From the NCBI GenBank assembly GCA_947650365.1, contig OX393550.1, positions 114,275,532 to 114,339,531 on the forward strand: a stretch of 64,000 bases of DNA, read 5' to 3'. A program made the position numbers and the translations under genes. The notes below the pieces were generated by a model, which saw only the letters and a program-made list of their open reading frames with translations, ran no database searches and was not told the DNA's origin. Shown in pieces: positions 28,285 through 42,150 of this stretch. Positions within the stretch are counted from its first letter, which is position 1; each line of letters starts with the position of its first letter. Source of the stretch: Chamaelirium japonicum. Taxonomy: Eukaryota; Streptophyta; Magnoliopsida; Liliales; Melanthiaceae.

Positions 28285-29645
28285 GTTAGCCAGATTTTGC
28301 ACCCACATCGTCCTCGAGTTTCTCGAAAAGAAGCCCCATCAAAATAGTTAAGCAAACGTGCTCACATTGTTGATTCAGGGGCCCAGGTGTAATCGATCGG
28401 GCTTCGGGCTCGATTGATCGGAAGTGCACTTTCTACTGTAATTTGCACTGCGATGCCGAATTATTTTGGCCATAACTTTTGACTCGGTTGTCAGAATTAG
28501 GTATTTTTGTGCTCGTTTCGAAGCTTTCGACGAACCAGATGTTTTTATGGCATCCTTTCATCTGACCAGAGATCCAAAGTTAACTGTAAAAAATAACTTT
28601 TCTCTTTTCTTCTTCTCGAAGTTACGTTGTTTAAACTGTTTTCTTGTAGTGGCTTGATTTTCTATAAGTTAGGTATGCACATATAAGAGCACTAATAATG
28701 GCATAAACGAGGGTGATAAAACATAGATTTAAGGACATAAATATGATGCATTTATGCACCGATCAACCGTTACCCCTCCTATCAAAACATTATGACACCC
28801 CCGTTTTACCAAGGCTGTGAAATCATTCGATAAAGCTCGCACCTCCGCTAGCAACAGGGTACCCACCCTAGATCTTTTCGAAGTCGTCGCCACCACCTCA
28901 CCCGCCCTAGCCTGTTGGCCATAATCGACGCATCACTAGCCATCAACTCCAGTGATTGGAATGACCGATCCACCATCATCACGTAACCGATCCTCCCATC
29001 ATACTTCAAACCTCGGGCAAAACTGGAGCTCAGGTTGATTCTTGCTCTAACCATCTCAATGATCTTCATCTTCCCCTGCCCAAAAACTATATTTGTTCAA
29101 AGTCCTCTTCTGATTACCCACACCACGGGTATTCCCAAAAATCCATTCCCATCTGACGCCTCAAACAGACAGCCATTAGCAGCGCCCCATGCAAATAACT
29201 TTCACAAGAAAATATGGACTCGAGGAGGAACCCGCAACTGCCACAGTTTATTAGCCCTCATGGAAGATCCTACCTAAGAACCATGAGAAGTTGGAGATAC
29301 TTGGACCTTAGATTCTCCAACCACACCTGAATCCCTTTTACTCTCCTGATAGTGCTACTTAGCCATGGGGAGCTATGACTTACTCGCCATCTCAACCAAT
29401 TATCCAGAGAGATCTTGTTATACTCCCTTATCCATGCGGCTCCATTCCCTTAGCACAGAGAATAGAGCTAGTCGCTACATCTGCACCTGAAGATCCCCAC
29501 TCTATCGAACCCTCGTAATCGCCTCCCACGACACAAGGAGAAGTTGCCTCTCACCCGTTGGATGTCCGCAGAAGAAATTAATCCCGACACATGCTATTCA
29601 TCTTTTGATAAATGGGGGAGTAAAGAACAAATGGTTACTCGTGTA
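28285..29645. other. Unassigned DNA
   Basis: 28780-29280 has GC-balanced open stretches on both strands (minus: KMKIIEMVRARINLSSSFA). I suspect an old LINE or captured gene but cannot support it. Confidence 0.35.
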
Positions 29646-29647
29646 CT

Positions 29648-30222
29648 AGTGTTATACATTGCGGCCGGGGTTAACGTGCGGGCAAGTCGGGGGGTGTACG
29701 GTCCGTCCGATCGGCGGATCCAACGAACGGGATTCATCCAAACCAATCGAAAACATGCTATTACTGTGGCGGCCACAGTAACAACGATTTGGTGGTCCGG
29801 ATGAACCCCAGCCGTCCGATTGGCGTGAATCGAACGGCACAAATCCTTTCCGTTCCGGTTAAAAGGTGTAGCTCGAACGGATGAGATCCGTGGGAAACAA
29901 TCGAATAGGACAAAAAATAATCATGATTTTTTTGTCCTATTCGATTGTTTCCCACGGATCTCATCCGTTCGATCATTCAATCGAACGACTACACCTTTTA
30001 ACCAGGGCGGAAAGGATTTGTGCCGTTCGATTCACGCCGATCGGACAGCCAAGGTTCATCCGGACCACCAAATCGCTGTTACTGTAGCCGCCACAGTACA
30101 GCCGGTTTTCGGTGGTCCAGATGAATCCCGTTCGTTGGATCCGCTGGATCCGCCGATCGGACGGACCGTACGCCCCCGGCTCGCCGCACGTTAATGTTAA
30201 CCCGGCCGCAATGTATCACTAC
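29648..30222. mobile_element. Large foldback element K, about 575 bp
   Basis: Almost the entire element is an inverted repeat. Ends are AGTGTTATACATTGCGGCC and, in reverse complement, AGTGATACATTGCGGCC. The arms continue through CGAACGGGATTCATCC, CACAAATCCTTTCCG and GATCCGTGGGAAACAATCG to a central turn near 29935. Non-coding. A relative with similar ends lies at 37712-38066. Confidence 0.85.
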
Positions 30223-31031
<809 letters not shown>

Positions 31032-31047
31032 TTCTCTCTCTCTCTCT

Positions 31048-31112
<65 letters not shown>
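31032..31112. repeat. (CT)n(TA)n microsatellite
   Basis: 18 bp CT then about 63 bp TA. Confidence 0.95.
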
Positions 31113-31115
<3 letters not shown>

Positions 31116-31239
31116 AGGGACGACGGTTGTGGGGGGGACAAATGAACTGAGACAAAGGAGCGGCTAAGATTTATCTAGAGGAGGGGGATAAACAGAGAGA
31201 AGGGCTAGGATTCATTCGTTCCCTTCTTCCCCCTCTTAA

Positions 31240-31548
31240 TTTTTAAATTTGAAATAGATTAGATTCAGCCGTCCGATCTATATCCAAGGGGGAACGATAA
31301 TCAGAGAGAGATTCTCGGGACTCGCCACTCCAGCCGCGCGCATGCCTCGAGTCCCCCGCCCCCGTCTCCTCTCTGTGTAACTGATGCCCAGAGCCAAATT
31401 TGAAATAGATTACATTCTGCCGTCCGATTTATATCGAAGGGGGCAAGAGAATCGGAGAAAGATGCATTTCTCGGGACCCCGCGACTCCAGCCCCAGGCCT
31501 CGAGTACCCCGCCCCCCTCTCCTCTTTGCTACAACCGGTGCTCAGATC
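31240..31548. repeat. Tandem duplication, unit about 155 bp
   Basis: AATTTGAAATAGATTA, CCGTCCGATYTATATC, TCTCGGGAC and GCCTCGAGT occur in the same order twice (31240-31392, 31393-31548). It forms the left part of the patchwork region. Confidence 0.7.
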
Positions 31549-31594
31549 CTATCAGAACACTGAGTGCGATACCCCCACCCCCCTCCTCCTCCTC

Positions 31595-31607
31595 CTCTCT
31601 CTCTCTT

Positions 31608-31654
<47 letters not shown>
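31595..31654. repeat. (CT)n-rich tract
   Basis: CT/CTTT dinucleotide run of about 60 bp. Confidence 0.9.
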
Positions 31655-31658
<4 letters not shown>

Positions 31659-31676
31659 TCACGCCTCCCTGCTCAC

Positions 31677-31840
31677 CCCCCTGTTTGCCCGGAGCCCTAA
31701 TCCCCTCCTCCCTCTCTGATCGAGCCCCCTCCCGTCTGATCGAGCCCCCTCCCGAGCCCCCCTGTTTGCCCGGAGCCCTAATCCCCTCCTCCCTCTCTGA
31801 TCGAGCCCCCTCCCGTCTGATCGAGCCCCCTCCCGAGCCC
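31677..31840. repeat. Tandem duplication of an 82-bp C-rich unit
   Basis: CTGTTTGCCCGGAGCCCTAA to CCCCCTCCCGAG occurs twice head to tail, almost identical. A recent duplication. Confidence 0.85.
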
Positions 31841-31979
31841 TGCCGATCTGATTTCATCGGTCCGATCGAAGTCCCCCCCGATCCCTCGGTCCGATCGAAG
31901 TCCCCCCCCTCTCATCAGTCCGATCCGAACCCCGACTGATCGAGAGGATCCGTAGCCCCCCATCCAGCACTCGGTGCCC

Positions 31980-32222
31980 GCAGTCGCCCGCAGCCCCCCG
32001 CCTCCCTTGGCGCTCGCGATCCCTTGATGGTCGCCTCCCTCGATGCCCGCAGCCCCCGCCTCCCTCTGCGACCCCGATCTGTGCCTCGGTACGGTGCGAT
32101 GAAGATCTTCATTGCCGCCCGCAGCCCCCCGCCTCCCTCTCTGCTCGCGATCCCTTGGTGGTCGCCTCCCTCGATGCCCGCAGCCCCGGCCTCCCTCGGC
32201 GACCCCGATCTGTGCCCCGCTT
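31980..32222. repeat. Tandem duplication of a GC-rich unit, about 130 bp
   Basis: CCCGCAGCCCCCCGCCTCCC, CGCGATCCCTTG, GGTCGCCTCCCTCGATGCCC and CGACCCCGATCTGTGCC recur in the same order. Resembles a GC-rich 5' UTR or first exon of a captured gene. Confidence 0.75.
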
Positions 32223-32269
32223 CCCCCCCTTTGCCATTCTTTGCACGAGAATGAGAGGATCAAAATATA

Positions 32270-33010
32270 TATAGAGAGAGAGGAGGCTGCAAGAGAGAGA
32301 AGATCAAGATGGAGGTGAATTTTTTCTTTTTTTCTTCTCTTTTCTTTCCCTTATCTCATCAAATTTTACCAGTTTTTTCTCCTTCTCTCTCTCTCTCTCT
32401 CTCTCTGATCGGTTTTCTGATTTTTTTTCCTGCCTCTTCAGTTACAGAAGATGAAGATGAGGTCCCATCTGCAAGAGAGATAGAGAGGTGGCTGCAAGAG
32501 TGAGACGATCAGGAGATGGAGGTGAATTTTTTTTTTCTTCTTTCCTTTCCCTTCTCTGATCGGATTCCACCTGTTTTTTACTGTCTCTCTCTCTATATTT
32601 CTGATCGGTTTCCTGATTTTTTTTCCTGCCTCTTCAACTACAGGAGATCGAGGTCCCATCTGCAAGAGAGATAGAGAGGAGGCTGCAAGAGAGAGAGGAT
32701 CAAATCTGCAAGAGAGATGGAGAGGAGGCTGCAAGAGAGAGAGGATCAGGAGATGGAGGTGATGACTTTTAGGCTGATGAATCTCATCGATTTTTCCTGT
32801 TTTTTTCTTCTCTCTTTAGCTTCTTTGATATGAGGGTTTCCCCTTTTTTTTTTCCTCACTCTTTTTATCTGAACAACATATCCTGATCCTTCTTTTTTTT
32901 TTTTCGGCCTCTTCAGTTACAGGAGATCCAGGTGCCATCTGCAAGAGAGATAAGAGAGGAGACTGCAAGAGAGAGAGGATCAAGAGAGGATAGAGAGGAG
33001 ACTACAGTCG
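32270..33010 (+). repeat. Four GA-rich exon-like units separated by T-rich intron-like spacers
   Basis: Units near 32275-32315, 32440-32520, 32640-32757 and 32918-33008 share CATCTGCAAGAGAGATAGAG and GAGGCTGCAAGAGAGAGAGG. Most are followed by GTGA plus a T-rich spacer and preceded by a CCTCTTCAG/ACTACAG acceptor-like end. The pattern suggests tandem duplication of an exon with its intron, transcribed on +. No protein domain. Confidence 0.6.
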
Positions 33011-33226
33011 CGACTCCGCCGGCCACAACGACTCCTTCGCCTTCTACTACCCCAGTGACATCGTCGTCACCGACAACTTCACCAGCTACGCCACCGGTGT
33101 GGCCAGTGACTTCGCCGCCTACGAGCGCTTCTACAACGTCCCTAATCTCAAGTTCACCAACTATGACGCCAACTCCAACAGCCACAAGCTACTCCGACGA
33201 CACCGACACCGGCGACCAGACATTCT
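33008..33226 (+). pseudogene. Captured fragment of a polygalacturonase-1 beta-like (BURP/AroGP) gene
   Basis: One frame reads HNDSFAFYYPSDIVVTDNF, TSYATGVASDFAAY, NVPNLKFTNYDANSNSHKL with C at the third position in most codons, a strong sign of genuine coding ancestry. These are FxxY repeats of the PG1-beta/AroGP family of apoplastic cell-wall proteins. The match then continues in another frame (SYSDDTDTGDQTF), so a small deletion shifts the frame after HKL. Only about 70 codons of a usually 600-residue protein are present; the N-terminal part and the BURP domain are missing. A splice-acceptor-like CTACAG precedes it. A gene fragment carried by a mobile patchwork, not a working gene. Confidence 0.7.
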
Positions 33227-33653
33227 CTCTCTCTCTCTCTCTAACTTCTTGATTTTTTGTTCTTGATTCCAGGTACATGATATCGCCGGGGGAATCAGAA
33301 TTGTCGCCGAACTGCAAGAGGGCATGTAACAAAAGAGTTCGTGCCAGCACGCAAGTCCATCGACGATTGTTTGTATAGTCGAGTAGGTATGCAAAAATTA
33401 CATCTGAATTAAGAGGGCATGCAACCGGATTTTTTTTTCTTGGACTGTTTTGTTGTGATAGCTGAATTAAATTTTGTACCTGATATAATTATATATGCAC
33501 CTTGGTAATCTCTGCAAAACCATGAAACCCATTAATGGGTTCTTTTGTTTAGATCCTTGCAAATCCATGAAGTAGGTTTTCAATCCTTTTCTTTTCCTGA
33601 TTTTTTTTTGTTGGATCAAATATGATAATCTTGGATGAGTTGTTTGGTTGCAG

Positions 33654-33778
33654 GTTTTCATCAACGTGTCGTGGTATTTCAGCATGATGTACTCAATGAT
33701 CAGTCCCTTTCTCACCGAGAGGACCAAGAGCAAGTTCCTGATTTTTAGAGAAGGGTATGTGACCGAGACCCTTTACAA
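33654..33778 (+). pseudogene. Patellin (CRAL-TRIO/SEC14) exon fragment
   Basis: The open stretch VFINVSWYFSMMYSMISPF then LTERTKSKFLIFREG and VTETLY matches the last part of the CRAL-TRIO lipid-binding domain of patellins, phosphoinositide-binding proteins of the cell plate and plasma membrane. It has exon-like edges: TTGCAG acceptor at 33651-33653 and GTAAAA donor at 33779. The preceding and following patellin exons (rest of SEC14, GOLD domain) were not found within 1 kb on either side, so this is a lone captured exon. The usual VPWWY is VSWYF here. Confidence 0.75.
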
Positions 33779-34850
33779 GTAAAATATATAATTAATGCCC
33801 TGTACCCATCTCTTAATGCAAGAATCAAACGATCCATTATGTCATAAAAATTCTACTTTACAACGTTGCTCGCGAAGTCTCGGCTTGCAGTGTTATTCCA
33901 AGCTTCCCTCTTTTGATAAATACTCTACCTGGATTGTTTAAAGATCGAAAGTTTTTGTTTTTAGTTGATGCTGACTGTGTCATTACAGATCTGGGCCTGT
34001 TTATTAACGTGTTGACCAATGTGTATATCTAATGATGGAATCATGGATGGTATTAGCTTTTCTTGTGTCTAAGTAAATTTTCTAAGGCATTTGTAGAGAA
34101 GAGTGTGTGAGCCTGATATTGTGCTTGGTATAACCTCCCAACATTGTTTCTTTGCTTTAGGATTTGGTTCCATAGGACCGTTAGAGCTGGCGAATGGCTG
34201 TTATGCCCAGTAAGTATTCATTCGAATGGCTATGAACATGAAACTCATTGTCTCTCTTGGCTCACATGCTATGCTTATGTGTGATAGATTGAGAGCCCGT
34301 CACTTTTCAATTAACTACTTATGCTACCGAAATCACATTAAAAAAAAAGCATGAGATTTTTTTTACACGATGATTTTCAATTAACTTCTCTAATTTTCAA
34401 TATCGTTTGTTTCCTTTCTCTGATTTTTTTTCACATGTTTTTTACTCTTATTTCCTATCTCATCTCTTTTTTCTTTTTTTTTTGTATATCACATAGCAAA
34501 GCACAGTGGCTGCAGGAAACTAGATGTAGATGGGAAGGTTCCCCTTGGACACTTGGAGTTCTGTCCATAGAGATTCCATGGAGAAACTTTGATGGGTGCT
34601 CTAATGTAAATATTATGCAGCTACAAGCTGTGGAAATTTCCATATATAGCTCAAGTTTTTTTTTTGGCTAATTTTGTCATTGTATGCTTGCTATTTTGTT
34701 TGCTATTCATTTGCTTCCTATTGAGCTATTTATGAATGAATATTATCAGGTTTATGATATGCTTTAAAGAATGTTTGATAACATCTTTCTGTCTCACTAA
34801 ATAGAAAATGTTTAATATGCTTCATCTATCACTGAAAGATTGTAGGCAGC

Positions 34851-34985
34851 TAGCTATTGATGGTGTTACTCATATTACCTTTCAGGGAAGAATAATTGTC
34901 TCAAATGGAAATAAAGTCGGGACCCTAAAGTCTGCGTCCCTTGCCGTAGAATCCAACTACTTATGTGCAAATGGAATTACTTTTG
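34851..34985 (+). pseudogene. Pectinesterase-like exon fragment
   Basis: HITFQGRIIVSNGNKVG then TLKSASLAVESNYLCANGITF follows the plant pectin methylesterase pattern (ITFxG, GTxxSAxxxVxSxYFxAxNITF), found before the catalytic QAVA and DTLY motifs, which are absent here. An internal AG at the GGAAGA boundary and GAT|GTATTTT after ITFD look like splice sites. Isolated fragment about 1 kb from the patellin exon. Moderately sure of the family. Confidence 0.5.
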
Positions 34986-35000
34986 ATGTATTTTGAATAC

Positions 35001-36306
35001 ACAAGTGAATATTATGTAATGTGTATTGTGACCAGGATCTGATTGCTAGCAATGGGCTATGAGCAAGCAGAACACTGTTTTGGCAGCAACTCTGGGAGCG
35101 TTCGAAATGCAAGCAGTAGCATTGAGGCTGTTCGGTGACAAAGCCATGTTGTACAAATGTATGATTTTGGACTAAATCATCGGTTTCTTTTTTGGGCCAA
35201 ATCATCGAGGTTCTTTTAGGGTTTTAAATTCATGGGTTTATGTTCGGTTCTTCTTAATTGTCACAACTGATTTTGGTTGCTCAAACATCTCTCTTTCATC
35301 TGGGTCGTTGTATCTGGGTCATGTTTGAGTTGGATTTTTCAGTTTTGATTATTATGGTACTTGGTATCTATATTTAGTGATATGTGTTGTACTGAAAAAG
35401 AGACTTTTTTTTTGTGATCAACTCAAATATTAATGTTAAAAAAAACGAAAAAAATCAAATAATCATCTTTTCTTCAAGGAGCAATGTATCTGCTTTATGA
35501 CTGCTTACTTTTTGGGTTGTTCATGTAATGTGAGATAATATTATCTCTTAGTTGTACCAAGTCCATGATTTCTCAATGAAGAGTATCTGCTTGGTGTTGT
35601 GTCATTGTTGTTACTTCGAGGTTATTACAAGTTGATTTTCATGGTCAACTTCTTCGTAAATTGCCATGCAAGTTGATATAATAGAATATAACCCATTAAG
35701 AGAGAGAGAGAGAGAAAGAGTATGTGCCCTTGAAATCTTTTGCGCCCCCACTCCCGCAGAATGTGGGTGCCTTTACATAATGTTATCGTCCTAAAAATAT
35801 TGTCTTATCCCTCAAAAATTTGTCACGTCCTCGAAATTTTTTTCGTCGCCCTCGAAATCTTTTGCGTGCCGCCGCCGTCCGATTCACTCGTCGCGTGCAT
35901 CGGATGCACAGAGTGGTGCATTGGATGGCTGCAGACCGCAGACCGCACCTAAGCATCCCCCATTACGCCATATCCAATGAGTGGTGGCTGATTTGGTATC
36001 AGAGAACCTTATTGTAAGATCCTGTTTTATTTTTTCTGTCAGTTTGAGGCTTTGCACGAGAACACTCAAGAACTTGATTTGTTAACGAACAAAAACAAGT
36101 TCAGAATAAGTTGCATCAGAAAATTACAACCAACCAAATTTGGACATAAAAGTCACATGTGTCATTATATTAGCAAATCACTGTCAATTTTTATTAGTTG
36201 TAGTATTCGATGAACGTAAATCCTCTGTTGCGACTATAATTATTTTGATCCTGAGTAGGTAAAAATCAAATGCAGTTAACTGTGTGGGCGTGAGTACATG
36301 CACGCG

Positions 36307-36308
<2 letters not shown>
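35001..36308. other. AT-rich unassigned DNA with a degenerate CTCGAAAT repeat block
   Basis: 35760-35880 has CCTCGAAATTTTTTTCGTCGCC-like units akin to 36930-37105. 35880-35940 carries TGCATCGGATGCACAGAGTGG-like sequence akin to the small foldback elements at 37.4-37.7 kb. No gene. Confidence 0.45.

Positions 36309-36309
<1 letters not shown>

Positions 36310-36364
<55 letters not shown>
36310..36364. repeat. (GA)n microsatellite, 55 bp
   Basis: GA dinucleotides with one GG near the end. Confidence 0.95.
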
Positions 36365-36369
<5 letters not shown>

Positions 36370-36929
36370 CCTTCATCAAGTCAACTTTAGTTACTCCAGG
36401 GCTGATGCCTGTCACTACCTTTTTCAAATCATCCTCTACCCAGTTTCTAGGGACATTTCAAACGAATAACCGATGCTTTGCTTGAGAAGTTGAGCACTTT
36501 ATCTTCTTTCCCTGCATGTCCATAACAGTTTTCTTACAAAAACTAGGCAAAGGATTAAAGGCATCATGAAAACTTGGTAAATAAAGTTGAAAAATTCCAC
36601 ACTATTTCCAACCTGTTAGGAAACCAAAAAAGCAGTCATTTTTAGTCAGACAAACAACAGACGGGTCACAGGCTGTTGTGCCATCAAAATATTATCCGAC
36701 CCCCAACATTGTATCATTCTTCCTTTTTTGCAGTATCCGACCCCCAACATTTCAGTTCATCTCTATGTTTCCAAAACATCATTAGAATGAAAGTTTTGCT
36801 TGGATTTGTGGCATGGAGCCACCTCTATCTCTTTCTCTCATTAGAAGAATGCAAGTATGTAATAATACAATAATTGAGGAGCATACCAAGAGGACCTGTT
36901 GTCCCTCCTCCTCCAGCATCATCTTTTAC
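36365..36929. other. Unassigned AT-rich DNA
   Basis: Contains a direct repeat of a TATCCGACCCCCAACATT phrase at 36692 and 36734. No coding support. Confidence 0.4.

Positions 36930-37506
<577 letters not shown>

Positions 37507-37555
<49 letters not shown>
37507..37555. repeat. (TA)n microsatellite between H1 and H2
   Basis: 49 bp of TA. Confidence 0.97.
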
Positions 37556-37557
<2 letters not shown>

Positions 37558-37705
37558 GGCATGCTATAATGCGGCATGCGATACGTGCGACATTATACAG
37601 CAGCCGTCTGATGCACGCGTTGCGTGCATGTGATGCACGCAACGGTGCATCAGACGGCTACTATGCGATGCCGCACTTACCGCATGCCGCATTATAGCAT
37701 GCTCA
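37556..37705. mobile_element. (TA)n-embedded foldback element H2
   Basis: GGGGCATGCTATAATGCGGC at left, GCCGCATTATAGCATGCTC at right. About 150 bp, same family as H1, with arms reading GCAGCCGTCTGATGCACGC and its complement. Confidence 0.78.
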
Positions 37706-37711
37706 TATATA

Positions 37712-38066
37712 TAGTAGTGATACATTGCAGCCGGTAACGTGCGGCCTTAATGTGCGGCACCCCCTTTTGGAGTATTTTTAGAATTTTTATTTTTTTTTGG
37801 ATTGATCACCCACCCTTAGATAGCACACACAAAAATTTCAGCTCAATCCAAGACCTGTAGGACGTCCAAATGTGTTGATCAAAATGACGACAAAAATAAA
37901 CGACCGATAAAAGTCGATCACATTTGGACGGCCTACCGGTCTTGGATCGAGCTGAAATTTTTTGTGTGTGCTATCCAAGGGCGGATGATCAATCCAAAAA
38001 AAAAAAAAAATTCTAAAAATATCTCGGAAGGAGGTGGCCGTACGTTAAGCCGCACGTTACTAGCCA
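37712..38066. mobile_element. Foldback element B with GTAACGTGCGGC ends
   Basis: Ends GTAACGTGCGGCCTTAATG and, on the right, its complement ending CCGCACGTTAC. Inner arms GGATTGATCACCCACCCTTA ... CAGCTCAATCCAAGACCTG mirror TCTTGGATCGAGCTGAAATT ... GGATGATCAATCC. Outer left TAGTGATACATTGCAGCCGG links it to element K. Non-coding. Confidence 0.82.
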
Positions 38067-40134
<2,068 letters not shown>

Positions 40135-40721
40135 GTACACACGAATTTCGTCGAACCCGAACCCGACTTACGTGTGCCGACGCGGATGCAAACCCGACGC
40201 GCACCGAGCAAAAGAGGAGCGGACCCCACACTCCAAGAGGGGCCGGCCCCTACTAGGGTCCGAACCCCATGGGGCCGGCCCCTACTAAGACCCGAACCCC
40301 ATGGGGGCCGGCCCTACTAGGACCCGAACCCCATGGGGGGCCGGTCGGCCCTGCAAGGAAGGAAAAGAAAAAGAAAGAAAAGAAAAGGAAAGAAAAGAAA
40401 GGAAAGAAAAGAAAAGGAAAGAAAAGAAAAGGAAAGAAAAGAAAGAAAAGGAAGGAAATACCGCCATGCGCCGGGGGAGGTTGCGTATGACGTCTGCACA
40501 CACGCGGATCTGCGCCGATCCCTCGATCCGACGCACAAGAAGAAGCGCCCGATCGCCATCGATTTCGTGTGCGAAATCCAGCCATAATTGCATCGCCAGA
40601 AAAGGAAAACAAATAAACGTTATTCCCCTCATCAATGGATGAATAAATCCCGGACAATTATGAGAGAGATAGAAAAGGGATCTAAAATTAAAAGTTCCCA
40701 TATCTCTCTCCCCTCCCCTTT

Positions 40722-40735
40722 GCCTATAAATAGAG
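40722..40735 (+). promoter_or_regulatory. LTR TATA box (CTATAAATAG)
   Basis: GCCTATAAATAGAGGG in the 5' LTR, repeated in the 3' LTR at 56215-56228. It places the transcript start near 40755. Confidence 0.75.
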
Positions 40736-42044
40736 GGGGTGGGGGAATGAAGAAGAGGTCGAAGACTGAAGACGAAGCGCGGGAGCTCTGCAGAAGAGGA
40801 GACGCTTCTTCACCGACCCAAGGCTTCACGAGGCACAGTCAAGCCTGTCCCGTCGGGATCGGCTTACTGAAAGCCCTCATCAACGTGAAGACCCCTGCAC
40901 ACGAAGATCAAGACTTCGACTCCGTGCACGAAGAAGAAAGCTCGGGGAAGAAGACCCTTCGACTCCGAAGACGCCAGAAGCAAAGGCCGAAGAAGAAGCT
41001 CGGAGCGGCACTACCCCGTCGGCTCCAACAAATCCTCGATCCCGATCAAGCTCCAAAGCCCGGAGGAGAGAAACAAAGCGTCATCACCCCGTCGTCTTCG
41101 ACCAACGCCTGCGCCATCCACGAAGAAGAAAGCCTGGAGCAGATCGTCTGAAGCATCGCTACCCCGTCGTCTTCATCAACAAAAGCCGACGCTACAACCG
41201 TCGCACAAAGACCGTCGCTACCCTCGTCGTCTTCATCAACAAAAGCCGACGCCACAACCGTCGCACGGAGATCGGTGCTACCCCCACTATCTTCGAAAGC
41301 ATTCTTCGACTCCGATCACGCCAAAGAAACCCGGAAAAGAAGAGAAGTCCAGCCGACACGCAAACCGTCGAAGCACTGGAGAAGTAGCCTACGTCGTTCG
41401 AAGAAGAAGATCGAGTTGACGCTAAAGCTAAAGCCTTCGCAAGAAGCCAAAGCAAAGCCACCAGTAAAGCCCGTGCCAAAGCAACGCAAGTGCCAAAGCC
41501 AAGCGACTACGCCGGCCACGAGCAAAAGCACCGCACGTTCTAGCCGATACGACGCGAAGTCCGGAAGAACGAAAGTATCGCAAATCTCTCCCAGCTACGT
41601 CCAAGTGCAAGCGCCGAAGCAAAGCAAAAGCCAGAGCCACGCCGGAGCCAAGCCAAAGCCAAAAAGCCGAAGCCAAAGCCAACGCCAAAAGCTCGATCGA
41701 CGCCGCGAACCAACGATCAAGGACACCGAGGTCAAGCAAGGAACGAGGAAGACGCGAAGACCGAGGAACGAAGCCGAAAACCCCCTAGCCGAGAAAGCGC
41801 GAAGCACGGAAGGGACAAAGCAACGGTGGACATTCCTTAGCCTCTCCAAAACCCTCTCCCTGTAAAGACCCCTGTCCTGGGCAACTCCTTCAGAGCTCTC
41901 GCACGAACGCCACGTGGAGACGCGGATCAAAGGGATCCTCCAGAAGATCTTTCCCACAATCCCCTGATCAAAACTCGCCGCAACCCGGACTCGCTACACC
42001 CGAGCCACCCGGGTCCCGGCCACACTTGTAATCTGGTTTTGCGC

Positions 42045-42050
42045 AATAAA
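42045..42050 (+). terminator. LTR polyadenylation signal AATAAA
   Basis: GCGCAATAAAGACG in the 5' LTR; the copy that would act is at 57537-57542 in the 3' LTR. Confidence 0.6.
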
Positions 42051-42080
42051 GACGACCCGTGCTTTTTCCCGCGCTACAGA

Positions 42081-42102
42081 TTTCTGGCACGCCCGGTGGG
42101 AC
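42081..42102 (+). other. Primer-binding site of the Tat element
   Basis: TTTCTGGCACGCCCGGTGGG starts 3 bp after the LTR. I recall this phrase from other Tat-like elements, but the tRNA was not assigned. Confidence 0.6.
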
Positions 42103-42150
42103 ATCTTCTCCTTTCATCCGTACGACTGAAGAAGCTGCTTGAAGTTTGCG

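Larger units (their letters stand above)
31113..35000 (+). mobile_element. Patchwork of captured gene fragments (Pack-type or Helitron-like unit)
   Basis: Within about 3.9 kb and all on + lie a GC-rich 5'-UTR-like part, duplicated GA-rich exon-like units, a PG1-beta fragment, a patellin exon and a pectinesterase-like exon. Unrelated host genes collected in the same orientation with introns retained are typical of Pack-MULEs or Helitrons. No terminal inverted repeats or transposase could be assigned; a possible Helitron 3' end lies at 37129-37132. Confidence 0.5.
40135..42078 (+). repeat. Tat element 5' LTR
   Basis: 1944 bp, TGTACACACG to CGCTACA. Contains GGGGCCGGCCC repeats, a purine (AAGAAAAGGAAAG) tract at 40358-40462, a clear TATA box, and AATAAA near the end, implying a very long R and a tiny U5. 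Confidence 0.93.

Noticed and set aside
28780-29280. LINE reverse transcriptase fragment
   Set aside because: Some minus-strand words look protein-like, but no RT motif (such as YADD) could be found.
40253-40657. Phe/Leu/Ser-rich frames in the LTR (and 55760-56149)
   Set aside because: Produced by the AAGAAAAGGAAAG purine tract read on the opposite strand.
42139-42150. Upstream start for Tat gag
   Set aside because: The frame is open a few codons earlier, but the ATG at 42151 is the first true ATG after the primer site.
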